Made by a program: the position numbers and the translations under genes. Under the pieces are notes generated by a model. That model was not told the origin of the DNA and made no database searches. It saw only the letters and a list, made by a program, of their open reading frames with translations. Shown in pieces: positions 51,887-61,060 of a stretch of 64,000 nucleotides of DNA. Source of the stretch: Chloroflexota bacterium (lineage in GTDB: Bacteria > Chloroflexota > Anaerolineae > Aggregatilineales > Phototrophicaceae). Numbering within the stretch: position 1 is the first letter of the stretch; each line of letters opens with the position of its first letter. The stretch lies in assembly GCA_020161935.1 (NCBI GenBank), contig JAIUNI010000010.1, forward strand, positions 1 to 64,000, read 5' to 3'.

Positions 51887-53904
51887 GTTATCGCCTCCAT
51901 TTCTGCGAAATATCGCTCTTCAACTTCACTGCAATTCTTATCCATATTAAAATTCAGCAAATAAGTGCGAGAAATAGATGGTGACAGCAATGTATACGCC
52001 TCTGCATCTAATTCTGTATCCGTTGATAGGAGTATAAGTTGGTGAGCTGCATGTGGGAAAAATTCGGTCAATAGTGTGTGCCGATGGTCAGTATCAAGGC
52101 GTCCCATTGGCGTATCAACAATGATCGGAAGTTGCCGACCAGATACGGATCGCAAAGCCCAGAGCAGAGACATGGCATAAAGCTGACGTTCACCCGCAGA
52201 AAGACTTGACTTAGGTAGAATTTCCCCATTTTCTGTATATAAGGTAACTCGATAATGATCGGGATCAATTGTTACACTGCGCACAAGTTGTTGTTTGCGG
52301 CACAGACGATTGAAATATTCCGCAACGCGTCCTTGCAACTCATTTAGCTTAATATCAGTGATACGCGCTTTATATTCGTCCAAAACAAGCTGTATTTTTG
52401 CAGCACGCTCGACGCGTAGGTCAATATCCCCCAGAGTCGCAATCTCAATCCAAACTTTCTTGCGAAGTCGATCAATTTCATCAAGTTGAATTTGGTATTG
52501 ATGTATCATCTCATCTTTATCGGTAGCTTGCTGATTCATCTCACCCGTTTGCACGGCGAGATTTTGAAATTCTTCGATAAGGGGGTTCGCTAATGCCTCA
52601 TCAGGTACCTGTCGTAGTTCTTGTGCAATTTGCCTTTGCCGCTCTTCCAGCTCTTCAAGCTGTAGTCTAAGTTCTTCTATTTGGTGAGGCACATCATCAA
52701 GCACCTGATTAATGAAACCAATGATCTGCTCACGTCGTTGAACCGAAAGCGAGTGCAAAGAAGGTTGATCTATTTCAAGTTCATCAGAGGTCAAAAGGTT
52801 ATTTATTTCACTGACAAAGTTCGCCCAGTCTGAAGCTGAAACTTTGGGTAGAATGCGCTTTTTGAACTCCCGATCCAGGAGTGTCTGTACAAGTTTTTCA
52901 GCAGTACTCTTGCGTAATCGGATGGCTAAATGTTGCTCCTCGACTTGTGTTTCCTGTTGAAGTCGCTGATGCAACAGTCGACTCCATTTAGGAGTTACCG
53001 CGAAAGGAAGTAGTTCACCTGCTAGTTCTCTGATGGCATTTCGAGTGCGTTCCAATTGGCGTTCAACTTCTTTTTGATCGTTTTCAAGCCGTGTACGCTC
53101 CTGAAGGAAGTTAGCTCCCTCACGCACAAGCGTTTGCCGAGCTATTTCTGTTCTCTTTCTCAGGTGATCTAATTTCGAATTTAGTCCGGCTTTGTCTTGT
53201 CTCAATTCCGACAATTCCTGTTCGAGTTGAGCGAATTGGTTGTAAAGTTGCTCAGCTTGCTGCTGTAACCGTGAACGTTCTTGTTGCTCCTGTTGCCGAA
53301 CATAAAGATCGAGGTCGCCTTTTAACCGGTCAACAAGATTGAGATTTAGTAACCCTCCAACTGCCGTTTCTAATGCTTCAGCTTCAGACTCTTCATCAGC
53401 CAATGCTTGGATTTGTTCACCATCAAAGAAAAAAAGATCGGCAATACCCGGAGGAATTAAATCACGTAGAAATTCGTCCCAATGTGTATTATCCACGTCT
53501 TTAAAGATCCGTCCGTCTTTATAGATATAAACATGTTCTTGAACATTCTTTCCTTCGACAGTCCATGTTCGTTGAGCGTCGTATATACTATGAACACCCG
53601 CATGAACAAATTCAAAACCAATTTGAACGGATGCTTGGTGCAAAAGTGTATTGTCAGGAGGTCTATGAATGCGTTCTTGAAGATAAGTATTGTAGTCGAC
53701 TTTCCGCACACGACTCCCTAAGGCGTTTCGTCCATAAAGACAGAGACGAACAGCTTCGAGAAGCGTTGTTTTACCGGCACCATTTTTACCTCCAAACAGA
53801 ATTACCGGGGGAGTATTATCCGATAGATGGCGTAGGCTTAGATCAATGCTTACCTGACCACGAAATACCCCAAAGTTCTCTAACGTCAATCGTGTAATGA
53901 TCAT
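51883..53904 (-). CDS. dndD: DNA sulfur modification protein DndD
   Basis: This 673-aa SMC-like ATPase provides DNA nicking or remodelling for sulfur incorporation. Walker A: GGKNGAGKTTLLEAVRLCLYGRN (residues 38-47 core). The signature LSAGERQLYAMSLLWAL and Walker B PIIVDTPMGRLDTDHRH are near the C-terminus, and between them lie coiled coils of about 300 residues. No CxC hook is seen, unlike the second SMC protein at 45375. It overlaps dndC by ATGA. Confidence 0.93.
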   Translation of the reverse strand: MIITRLTLENFGVFRGQVSIDLSLRHLSDNTPPVILFGGKNGAGKTTLLEAVRLCLYGRNALGSRVRKVDYNTYLQERIHRPPDNTLLHQASVQIGFEFVHAGVHSIYDAQRTWTVEGKNVQEHVYIYKDGRIFKDVDNTHWDEFLRDLIPPGIADLFFFDGEQIQALADEESEAEALETAVGGLLNLNLVDRLKGDLDLYVRQQEQQERSRLQQQAEQLYNQFAQLEQELSELRQDKAGLNSKLDHLRKRTEIARQTLVREGANFLQERTRLENDQKEVERQLERTRNAIRELAGELLPFAVTPKWSRLLHQRLQQETQVEEQHLAIRLRKSTAEKLVQTLLDREFKKRILPKVSASDWANFVSEINNLLTSDELEIDQPSLHSLSVQRREQIIGFINQVLDDVPHQIEELRLQLEELEERQRQIAQELRQVPDEALANPLIEEFQNLAVQTGEMNQQATDKDEMIHQYQIQLDEIDRLRKKVWIEIATLGDIDLRVERAAKIQLVLDEYKARITDIKLNELQGRVAEYFNRLCRKQQLVRSVTIDPDHYRVTLYTENGEILPKSSLSAGERQLYAMSLLWALRSVSGRQLPIIVDTPMGRLDTDHRHTLLTEFFPHAAHQLILLSTDTELDAEAYTLLSPSISRTYLLNFNMDKNCSEVEERYFAEMEAIT

Positions 53905-55436
53905 TCTAATTCTGTCTCTTCATCGTCTTGCATTGTTGGCAGATTGTACTGATCCCGAATTGCTTCTTCATTCCGCCATTCTTCACTCAAGACATCATTT
54001 ATGCGGTGGGAAATACCCGCCCGCCGATGCATTCCCTGAACTTGGCGTTCCTGCTCCATAAGGCGCGCAACTAAATCGGTAGGAATGTCACTTTTTTGAC
54101 AAATCTCATCGAGAACGCCATATTCAGTTGCTGAAAACATACCAATGTCGTCTTGTAACCAGCGTAAATGATTGCCAGTAGTCTCAAAATAAATTTGGGG
54201 TACGGAATCTTCCCAGTCTTGACGCTCGGTACGCCAAATACGTCGAATTTCGTGGAGTTCTGCTTCCGAAATTAGTTCCATTTTGGGGTCTGGACCTTCA
54301 GTCTGTACTTGCTTTTGTATGGTCAATAGCTGCTGCAAAAGTTCTTTGCAAAAGGCTAAGCGATAAGGTCCTCTAATAAGTTTAGGATCGACAACATCTT
54401 CCTGTGTTTCTTCGACATATTGATCAATGTTTCGTAATCCGCGTAGCCGTTTACCATCTTGCGTTTTACCTTCTATCAACACCTCGCCCGTGCGACGCTT
54501 ATGTTCTCGATACAGATGTTTTTTCTCCGGATCCTGTGTTGATGTTAGCCAATCTCGAAATTCCAGCAATGGCAACATCCACTCCTCACCATTATCGATC
54601 ATGGCTTCCATTGATTTATCACGGGTAACCACGGTGCAAGTCCAGCATCCAAATCGGCTATTTCCACATGAGGGTGTTGTATCATCAACAACTAGCGGGC
54701 ATTCACCTGAATTTGCCGAACGATACAATGCCGCAAGGTCCCGGTTATTTCCGCCCCATGGAGAAGGTACTTGCAACAAATATGTCCATACATCATCCGT
54801 AGTAAAATCAGCTATCGGTGTATAAACATATGCTCGTGACAAAATGTGATGTCTTCCTAGTCGACTTCCGGTGACTTTTGGCCTAGCCGACATGACTTGA
54901 GCTCGGCTCGCGCTTTCACTCTTGCGCCCACCCAACACCATGACAACTTCGCCAAACTCTGCAGCACGTTCTAGAATGAAACGATTAGCTGGTTGAATTT
55001 TCATCCGTTCGGTACACCAGCGAAAACGCTGACTAGGTGCAGGGTAACCTCTGCCAATTAAATTCGACCAAAATGTATCTGTAACTTGAGGGCTGACTTT
55101 ATGCGCCTCAAACTTTAGCTCCTGTGCGTCTGCACGCTGATTCATCATTTGAAGCGTTGATGTCAAGTGATCAACAATCACTGGGGTTTCGACAAGTGTG
55201 TCTGATGCGATGATATACACTGGCATCTTGAACTTTTCGCGTGGCATCTTTGAGAGTGCATACCATACTAACTGAACAACCGTTGTCGAATCTTTACCAC
55301 CGCTGTAGCCAATGACCCAAGGCAATCCACTTGAAATGTAGGTCTCTTGAATTTCGGTGTAGATCTCATCCAGTTTGCGCGTTTCAAAGATGGATCCTTG
55401 TGTGTTGGACATGTCAATTTGAAAGTTCATTTTCAT
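53901..55436 (-). CDS. dndC: DNA phosphorothioation protein DndC
   Basis: This 511-aa PAPS-reductase-fold protein carries an ATP-pyrophosphatase P-loop YSGGKDSTTVVQL (residues 44-52) and a Cys-rich iron-sulfur-type region (CPLVVDDTTPSCGNSRFGCWTC, at about residues 245-270). It is the sulfur transferase to DNA backbone. The C-terminal half is a helical accessory region. It overlaps dndB by ATGA and dndD by ATGA. Confidence 0.93.
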   Translation of the reverse strand: MKMNFQIDMSNTQGSIFETRKLDEIYTEIQETYISSGLPWVIGYSGGKDSTTVVQLVWYALSKMPREKFKMPVYIIASDTLVETPVIVDHLTSTLQMMNQRADAQELKFEAHKVSPQVTDTFWSNLIGRGYPAPSQRFRWCTERMKIQPANRFILERAAEFGEVVMVLGGRKSESASRAQVMSARPKVTGSRLGRHHILSRAYVYTPIADFTTDDVWTYLLQVPSPWGGNNRDLAALYRSANSGECPLVVDDTTPSCGNSRFGCWTCTVVTRDKSMEAMIDNGEEWMLPLLEFRDWLTSTQDPEKKHLYREHKRRTGEVLIEGKTQDGKRLRGLRNIDQYVEETQEDVVDPKLIRGPYRLAFCKELLQQLLTIQKQVQTEGPDPKMELISEAELHEIRRIWRTERQDWEDSVPQIYFETTGNHLRWLQDDIGMFSATEYGVLDEICQKSDIPTDLVARLMEQERQVQGMHRRAGISHRINDVLSEEWRNEEAIRDQYNLPTMQDDEETELE

Positions 55437-56524
55437 TTCCCACTATATACTGCAAGACGATTTTGCAGTGTAATTTCATCTGAATTCAAAGGGAGCCCCA
55501 ATGCTAGCTTAATGATGACGGCTGTCATTGTGACACTCTCGTTTGATTTGCTCATTTTCCCATGCACTATTGCGTTGCCTTGCCAAATACTGTTGGAACG
55601 AAGCCAATTAATCTTGTCAATGCCTCTCAAATCACTTTTCCAGTTATCAGATCGTTGAGTAACCATTTTCCCAACAATTCCCATTGCTTGTAGCACAACT
55701 CCATGGGCGTGGACATACTCTTCACGTAGTTCTGATGTCTTCATTTCATCACTCAAAACGGCCTTCCATTCAGATATAACATCGCCCAAATAAGTCCAAT
55801 AATGAATGGCTAACTGAGCATCTTCTAAAGTAATTGAGTCATTTTTGCTTTTGCTCAAAAGTGCCGCTGTAGCTTGATGAATCGCGCTCAAAGTAAATAG
55901 CTTCTTACTGCGATTAGAAATTGAAGTCTTTTCGAGCTCCGTAAGCCCATTGGAAAAAATTGGTACGTCTCGTATTAAATCACGGCAAAGCCGGCTCATT
56001 GGCTCGCGTCCATCGTACAAGATCCCGATTGAACGTGATGGACGTACTGCATGTTTGTTGAGATCAGCAAACCATTGCTGGCTTCGTTTCAATCCACCAT
56101 CCATAAAAAGTACGACCGAGATTGACTCATGACTCAACTTTGGGCACTGCTTGATCGCTTCGATAATGGCTGCTCGGCGATGTTGTCCATCGTTCACGAT
56201 AATTCTGCTGTCCATATCAATATGTAATGTGCCGAGATTTCTTTGATCTCCTTTGGACGTAACTGGCTCAAACTTGGCCTCTCCATCGATGCAAGCTGTA
56301 ATGGAAGATAAAACATAATCCTCATGATTGGTGACTAAATAGCGAGTGATATCAGGAACACGTGCCTGATTCAGTACTCTTTGCGCCCGCATGTCAGCTG
56401 GCACTTCTTCATCATTGAAGACAAACAAACGAGATACTCTTTTTAGAGGACACATGACAACATAATATTCACGTCCAGCTTGGATCCCACGCACAGCAGG
56501 AAATTGGTAAGTATTCCCATTCAT
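55433..56524 (-). CDS. dndB: DNA sulfur modification protein DndB
   Basis: This 363-aa DGQHR-domain protein is the regulator and auxiliary component of DNA phosphorothioation. The hallmark is VNDGQHRRAAIIEAI (Asp117 to Arg121 when numbered from the upstream GTG). The ATG at 56524 has GAGTGAGAGAC before it and is preferred; a GTG at 56539 would add 5 residues. It is the first gene of the operon, so it sets dnd dosage. DndB represses dnd transcription in studied strains. The direct repeats at 56552-56585 are the likely target. Confidence 0.92.
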   Translation of the reverse strand: MNGNTYQFPAVRGIQAGREYYVVMCPLKRVSRLFVFNDEEVPADMRAQRVLNQARVPDITRYLVTNHEDYVLSSITACIDGEAKFEPVTSKGDQRNLGTLHIDMDSRIIVNDGQHRRAAIIEAIKQCPKLSHESISVVLFMDGGLKRSQQWFADLNKHAVRPSRSIGILYDGREPMSRLCRDLIRDVPIFSNGLTELEKTSISNRSKKLFTLSAIHQATAALLSKSKNDSITLEDAQLAIHYWTYLGDVISEWKAVLSDEMKTSELREEYVHAHGVVLQAMGIVGKMVTQRSDNWKSDLRGIDKINWLRSNSIWQGNAIVHGKMSKSNESVTMTAVIIKLALGLPLNSDEITLQNRLAVYSGK

Positions 56525-56539
56525 TGCAAAGTCTCTCAC

Positions 56540-56891
56540 TCAGATTGAAGCAAATGGAAGTTTATTTTTTTCATTTGGAAGTTTAATGTATTATGCTCAA
56601 ATGAGCAACTAATTGTTCTATATGTAACACAGAAACCTGCCCAGACTTTAGAAAGAAATCCCTATCTGAAACCTAATCAATGCCAAAACGCGAAGCCTGT
56701 TCCTCGCTTAATGAGGTTACGAAAAGCGGCACTTCCTCAAATTAAAGAAATATAGCTTTTCGAATACAGAAAATTGCGAGATAAACGAACGTTTCTTTCA
56801 TTAAATAATGACGAAGCTATGGGTTGAATATAGTGCCCACGTTTTGCTATATTAATTTCTAATAGTACCTCTGTTTTGTTATCCGCTTTTT
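56540..56891. promoter_or_regulatory. divergent control region of dnd operon and serine recombinase
   Basis: This 352-bp gap has no gene. It holds a 13-bp direct repeat at 56552-56564 and 56573-56585 (core TGGAAGTTTA, 21 bp apart, two turns of the helix) and a perfect 6-2-6 palindrome TGCTCA-aa-TGAGCA at 56594-56607. These are right upstream of dndB and look like operator sites. The rest is AT-rich and holds other weak repeats such as CATTAAATAATG. Confidence 0.55.
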
Positions 56892-57557
56892 ATGACCACA
56901 ATTGGCTACATTCGCGTCAGCAAAGACGATCAGGACGTTGAGAAGCAACGTCATTTGCTTTTGACCCATTCCCAGCAGCGCAAAATTCTGATTGATGAGT
57001 TCATTGAGATTGAAATGTCATCGCGCAAAGATGCTGATGCGCGACGAATTCCCGAGCTCAAAGCAAAACTTCATGCTGGCGACTTACTCATCGTTGCGGA
57101 ACTGAGCCGATTAGGTCGCAATATGTTGGAGACATTGAACCTGATCAACGACTTTACCGAAGCAGGGATCAAGATTCATTTCGTGCGGCAACCTGAATTG
57201 TCAACTACTGGCCCACAAGCAAAATTATTACTGGCAATCTATAGCTATTTTGCTGAAGCTGAGCGTGAATTCATTTCCCTGCGTACCAAACAAGCATTAG
57301 CTGCCTTGAAAGCCAAAGGTATATCCCTTGGGCGACGACATGGCAGTCGAAATAAACATCGTCCACTTGATCCATTTCATAGTCAAATCAAAGCGCATCT
57401 TCAACTCCAACTTTCTACGTCAGCGATCATGAAGATCATCAATTCACAGCTCGAAAAACCCCTCACCTATAACAGTTATGCCTATTTCATCGCTCATGAT
57501 GAGACTCTTCGCGCTGCGAAGCAGACACCAAATCTACGTTCCGTGGCACTAGCCTAA
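56892..57557 (+). CDS. serine recombinase / DNA invertase-like resolvase
   Basis: This 221-aa resolvase-family protein has the catalytic segment TTIGYIRVSKDDQDVEKQRH with nucleophile Ser9, the Arg in LIVAELSRLGRN, and the conserved AEAEREFISLRTKQALAALKAKGISLGRR dimer helix. The C-terminal ~60 residues after the helix resemble a short helix-turn-helix (STSAIMKIINSQL). It is divergent from dndB and may control the island's mobility or invert the segment between. No matching crossover site was found. Confidence 0.93.
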   Translation: MTTIGYIRVSKDDQDVEKQRHLLLTHSQQRKILIDEFIEIEMSSRKDADARRIPELKAKLHAGDLLIVAELSRLGRNMLETLNLINDFTEAGIKIHFVRQPELSTTGPQAKLLLAIYSYFAEAEREFISLRTKQALAALKAKGISLGRRHGSRNKHRPLDPFHSQIKAHLQLQLSTSAIMKIINSQLEKPLTYNSYAYFIAHDETLRAAKQTPNLRSVALA

Positions 57558-57572
57558 GCTGACACGGTTCCG

Positions 57573-59060
57573 TTAATCCGCCGCGCTTTCAAATGAATAA
57601 TTAGTTATTGCTATTTCTGGCATTGGCTGAGGGATTGACCCTACCAGTTTGTGTCGCGCCGGTTCGGTCGGTGTGTTCAGTCTTTTGCCAATCTGCTGGC
57701 TGTAATAGCGCAGGGTTGAAGTCGGAATGTTAAAGTGTTTGGCAGTGGTGCTGATGGCTAAATTGCTGATATGGGCATGTAACGCAATCAACTTCTCATA
57801 GCTTTTGGGTTGTTGGAGAAATTCCAAAGCTATTGCTTCGACCACAATCGCACTTTCTGGCGTGAGTGTAAAAACAAATCGCATACGTTTTTCAGGGCGC
57901 AGTGTTCTTACGCTTTCATCTTGTTCTGCCGCGATCATCAAATGTACTCGGTTGAATGCCCGTTGCATTTGATAGTAGGGGAAATTATGGAGACGGACAC
58001 TAACCGATATTGATGAGCCTTTTGCAATACTGTCTAATGCGATCTCATCTTGTATTCGCGTATCCGCATTGATGGCTACAATTTTTGCCCGTACTCTATC
58101 TACTATGGTATCAGGCAGGTTTTCATTCGCTTTACGAATGGCCTTTATATCTTGAATGGGCAATGCTTCCGGGCCACGTTTACCTACCCGTTTCGTTTTA
58201 CCGAGTGGGGCATAGTGGGGTAGTGCAACTTTAAGCTGTTCGCGGATACGATTGTAGGCAGCCTGCATGGATTGTTCCCGTACCTGAAACATCCGGCTCA
58301 ACTCACTCGAACTAACTCTTAACATGGTCAAGCCATATAACGCCCATAAATCATGGGTAGCCCGTTTGCCCTTTCCATGTGCCAGAATATGGTCGGCAAC
58401 CGTAGCGATAGCTTGATGAATATCCGTGCGTATATCTACTTGTCGCGACTCCGGCGAATGAGTACCACGTCGATCTGTTGAGGAATAGCCTTCCTCAGCC
58501 TGAGTATATTTTTGATACAACCAGTCGTGGCGAAGCATGTGCAATGCTGGATAGGCAATGCCTTTTCCGATCCATGCCAGTTGTTTGTCTTCTAAGAGAT
58601 TGGGTTCTTGCTGGAGACGTTTCCAGAGGTGCAGATACCCTGCTTGTAATCCATCATCCACGTCGTTCGGATGGACTTGATAGGTGTGATGCAACACAAA
58701 CGCCGCATACTTGTGTGTGTGTTCATAGATTTGTGCAAATGACAGAATGCCTAACGCCGTCTGATATTGGGTATCGGTTTCATCACGGCAATAATGTTCA
58801 TTTGAGAGCGATGGCTTTACCTGAGCTAATATCCGTGATAAAGATGCAAGACAAGCGTTGTACGGTGCTGCAATCTTCGCATAAAGATTAAATGTGCTAG
58901 TTTGCTGAATATCGTGGATGTGACTTGTAAGCTGTAAGGACTCGGAGTGTGAAGAAGAATGAAGATTGGGCGGAGCAACTTGCTTCTTACCACCAATTGC
59001 TCCTGCTATAGAATTACAAATCAGTGTTTCGGATAATGGAACAGATTTATACCGCTCCAT
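57573..59060 (-). CDS. sigma-70-like protein with C-terminal helix-turn-helix
   Basis: This 495-aa protein shows a region 2-like segment near residues 130-170 (HPNDVDDGLQAGYLHLWKRL). A second HTH-like segment (TMLRVSSSELSRMFQVREQSMQAAYNRI, about 245-275) and a C-terminal HTH (NLAISTTAKHFNIPTSTLRYYSQQIGKRL) follow. The N-terminal 70 residues are Ser-rich and divergent. It could be a sigma factor or a large phage-type regulator. It converges with the recombinase, with 15 bp between stops. Sigma identity rests on region 2 alone. Confidence 0.55.
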   Translation of the reverse strand: MERYKSVPLSETLICNSIAGAIGGKKQVAPPNLHSSSHSESLQLTSHIHDIQQTSTFNLYAKIAAPYNACLASLSRILAQVKPSLSNEHYCRDETDTQYQTALGILSFAQIYEHTHKYAAFVLHHTYQVHPNDVDDGLQAGYLHLWKRLQQEPNLLEDKQLAWIGKGIAYPALHMLRHDWLYQKYTQAEEGYSSTDRRGTHSPESRQVDIRTDIHQAIATVADHILAHGKGKRATHDLWALYGLTMLRVSSSELSRMFQVREQSMQAAYNRIREQLKVALPHYAPLGKTKRVGKRGPEALPIQDIKAIRKANENLPDTIVDRVRAKIVAINADTRIQDEIALDSIAKGSSISVSVRLHNFPYYQMQRAFNRVHLMIAAEQDESVRTLRPEKRMRFVFTLTPESAIVVEAIALEFLQQPKSYEKLIALHAHISNLAISTTAKHFNIPTSTLRYYSQQIGKRLNTPTEPARHKLVGSIPQPMPEIAITNYSFESAAD

Positions 59061-59180
59061 ATCTTGCGGCTAAAGTTCTTTCTTTTCGGCAATTGAGAGG
59101 CGTGCGTTGCATACGAAGCTAACAGCCTAGCATACGCTTTCTAGTCCTTTCAACTCCAACTTCCTAGATTACACCTGGCC

Positions 59181-59390
59181 TCAGTCATCGCTTTCATACA
59201 TATGCGAAAACACGTCGTTGGCAATATCGCGCCCAATGACCTGCATCCAAATAAATCCGAGTCCACACAATAGACTTAACCCAATGGTTGTTAAGACGGG
59301 TGCAAGGCGCATTAAGGCATCCAAAATCGCGATGAATGCAATTGAAAATAGAGTCAATCCAATGATCCAGATGAGTAATCGCGTTCGCAT
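59181..59390 (-). CDS. small membrane protein
   Basis: This 69-aa protein begins MRTRLLIWIIGLTLFSIAFI, chosen because AAAGGAAC precedes the ATG at 59390; an in-frame upstream region has no such sign. It has two hydrophobic helices (about 4-24 and 29-49) and an acidic tail (YESDD). No family recognised. Confidence 0.5.
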   Translation of the reverse strand: MRTRLLIWIIGLTLFSIAFIAILDALMRLAPVLTTIGLSLLCGLGFIWMQVIGRDIANDVFSHMYESDD

Positions 59391-59832
59391 GGCTATAAGT
59401 TCCTTTCGCTCTTCTGCAATCTCCACTCTATCTTGAATAATGTTGCAGGAAGGTGTACATATAGAGATCAAGTATGCGTGTTCGTAAAGGCGTATCACCA
59501 TCATTGGTATTTGAATTTGGCATCAACCCGCCGACCTCGGAATCCCAACCACGACAATTTTGGACGTATAGCCGCAAATATTGCAACAATCCCATACCGC
59601 ACGTGTTCGGAACTTTACCCTGTTGTGCTGGGTTGCAGGTTTCAACAGATGGTATCGATTCGCGTGATTTACTCTCCTTACCCCGGGTTGAACTTCCACT
59701 CATAACGATTCGCCAGAATTTCATTGGTTTGTGAGATCAGATATCGATGAATCTCATTTTCATTCAGCCTAAAATGTAGACTCATTACATGCTGGTTGTG
59801 TCGTAGGGTATAATTCAAGTGAACTGACATCT
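59391..59832. other. gene-poor region of about 440 bp
   Basis: Both strands show short open frames up to 98 codons, but none has a good ribosome site or protein-like composition. I see nothing else in it. It may be decayed gene sequence. The next gene's start is at 59833. Confidence 0.4.
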
Positions 59833-60501
59833 ATGTCTAGCCCTTCGGATTCATCAAATCTATCATCGCTCGCTTCCCTGCTTTCTGTTCTCCTCAACTC
59901 CGATTTCATTCGTCTGCTGATCACTGAAATTGTTCAATGGTGGAATACGTCGCGTTTTCATGGCACGTATAGAGTCGAGGCACATCATGTCACGTTGGAT
60001 CTGACCGATGCGGGTGGCCGACTGGTGAAATACACCAAACGCCAGCGAGTGACCTTTCTTCAAAACAACGTGTTCGCTATTCAAGATCAGGCTTGGGGTG
60101 ATGGCAATATCTTCGCTCACTACATGTGCAGCCCCGGTGCAGCAGTGGATCGCTATAAAGAAGGCTACCGTTGGAAAATCTTGATTTCGCTGCGCGGCAC
60201 ACGCAATATTGGTGATACTGAATCCATGTTTGTGGAACGAACCATTACTGATGGCTTTACTACTCCGGTCGGCAATTTTCAGACCCAAGTTGATCACCTG
60301 ACTCAAGACCTGACCATCAAGGTGCTTTTCCCTGCTGGTCGCCACCCCAAACAGGTGACACTTATCGAACAGAATGCCAAACGAACCCATCGTCCTGATA
60401 AAGAAAATATCACCGTATTGCCTCAAGGCCGCATCCAATATCAGTGGCAAATACGCAAACCTCACCTGTACGAAAGCTATATTGTGCGCTGGGAGTGGTG
60501 A
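59833..60501 (+). CDS. hypothetical protein
   Basis: This 222-aa protein has no named family. An N-terminal Ser/Leu-rich segment (MSSPSDSSNLSSLASLLSVL then FIRLLITEIVQWW) may be a membrane or docking helix. The remaining ~180 residues are beta-rich with Trp, Tyr and Arg at strand ends (YRWKILISLRGTRNIGD, GRIQYQWQIRKPHLYESYIVRWEW). The closing KPHLYESYIVRW pattern suggests a single beta-sandwich domain. It could be a sensor associated with the downstream XRE gene, but there is no evidence. Confidence 0.65.
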   Translation: MSSPSDSSNLSSLASLLSVLLNSDFIRLLITEIVQWWNTSRFHGTYRVEAHHVTLDLTDAGGRLVKYTKRQRVTFLQNNVFAIQDQAWGDGNIFAHYMCSPGAAVDRYKEGYRWKILISLRGTRNIGDTESMFVERTITDGFTTPVGNFQTQVDHLTQDLTIKVLFPAGRHPKQVTLIEQNAKRTHRPDKENITVLPQGRIQYQWQIRKPHLYESYIVRWEW

Positions 60502-60508
60502 AGATGAG

Positions 60509-60535
60509 GTGGGTAGCGATAGTTTTGCTACCCAC
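60509..60535. other. hairpin after the 59833 gene
   Basis: A 9-bp perfect stem GTGGGTAGC/GCTACCCAC with a 9-nt loop begins 8 bp after the stop. There is no T-run, so it may be a rho-dependent stop or recombination site. Confidence 0.5.
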
Positions 60536-60691
60536 GTCTGTCAGTTAGGTTCCACCGCCGCCATCCATGTGATGACTCCCTTCACCATCTACCCAACGAC
60601 CGGGGCTTCCAGTTGAATAAAAACTGATAAGCTAAGGCGGAAACGATATAAACAGTATATGCATTTCTGGGTATTCTCGCAATAGGTTTCT

Positions 60692-61060
60692 ATGACAAAT
60701 TGGAATACTAACTCTGTGAATCAAGTTGAACTCGGCAAACTCATTCGCCGCGCCCGCGAACGCATCAGCATGTCACAAGAAGGACTCGCCGAAGCGGTAG
60801 AACGTGATCAAAAAGCCATTTCGGAATATGAGAGTGGCAAGCGGAAATTGCCTGCAACGGATATACCAACCTTTGCAGTGGTGTTAGGCGTACCTGTTTC
60901 GTACTTCTTTGAAGGTGAATTTGAAGTCGATGAATTGGATCAAGTATTGTTGCAAGAATTCCACACGTTACCCACAATCGAAGATAAGCAAACTGCGTTA
61001 CAAGCCGTGCGGCTGATTTCCAATACCATCAAACGCCATGTTTCACTCGAAAACAAATAG
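60692..61060 (+). CDS. XRE family transcriptional regulator
   Basis: This 122-aa protein has an N-terminal HTH (about residues 10-65: ELGKLIRRARERISMSQEGLAEAVERDQKAISEYESGKRKLPATDIPTFA). A short C-terminal helical region with an acidic dimer surface (FEVDELDQVLLQEFHTLP) follows. It is the size of a typical phage or plasmid repressor. It has no close neighbour, but it could repress the island's recombinase or the operons to its left. Confidence 0.9.
   Translation: MTNWNTNSVNQVELGKLIRRARERISMSQEGLAEAVERDQKAISEYESGKRKLPATDIPTFAVVLGVPVSYFFEGEFEVDELDQVLLQEFHTLPTIEDKQTALQAVRLISNTIKRHVSLENK

Noticed and set aside
59391..59832. Several overlapping open frames of up to 98 codons
   Set aside because: They occur on both strands in the same place without ribosome sites or recognisable protein sequence.
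24600..60540. Intact prophage
   Set aside because: No capsid, portal, terminase or tail gene was seen. The recombinases and regulators fit an integrative element better.
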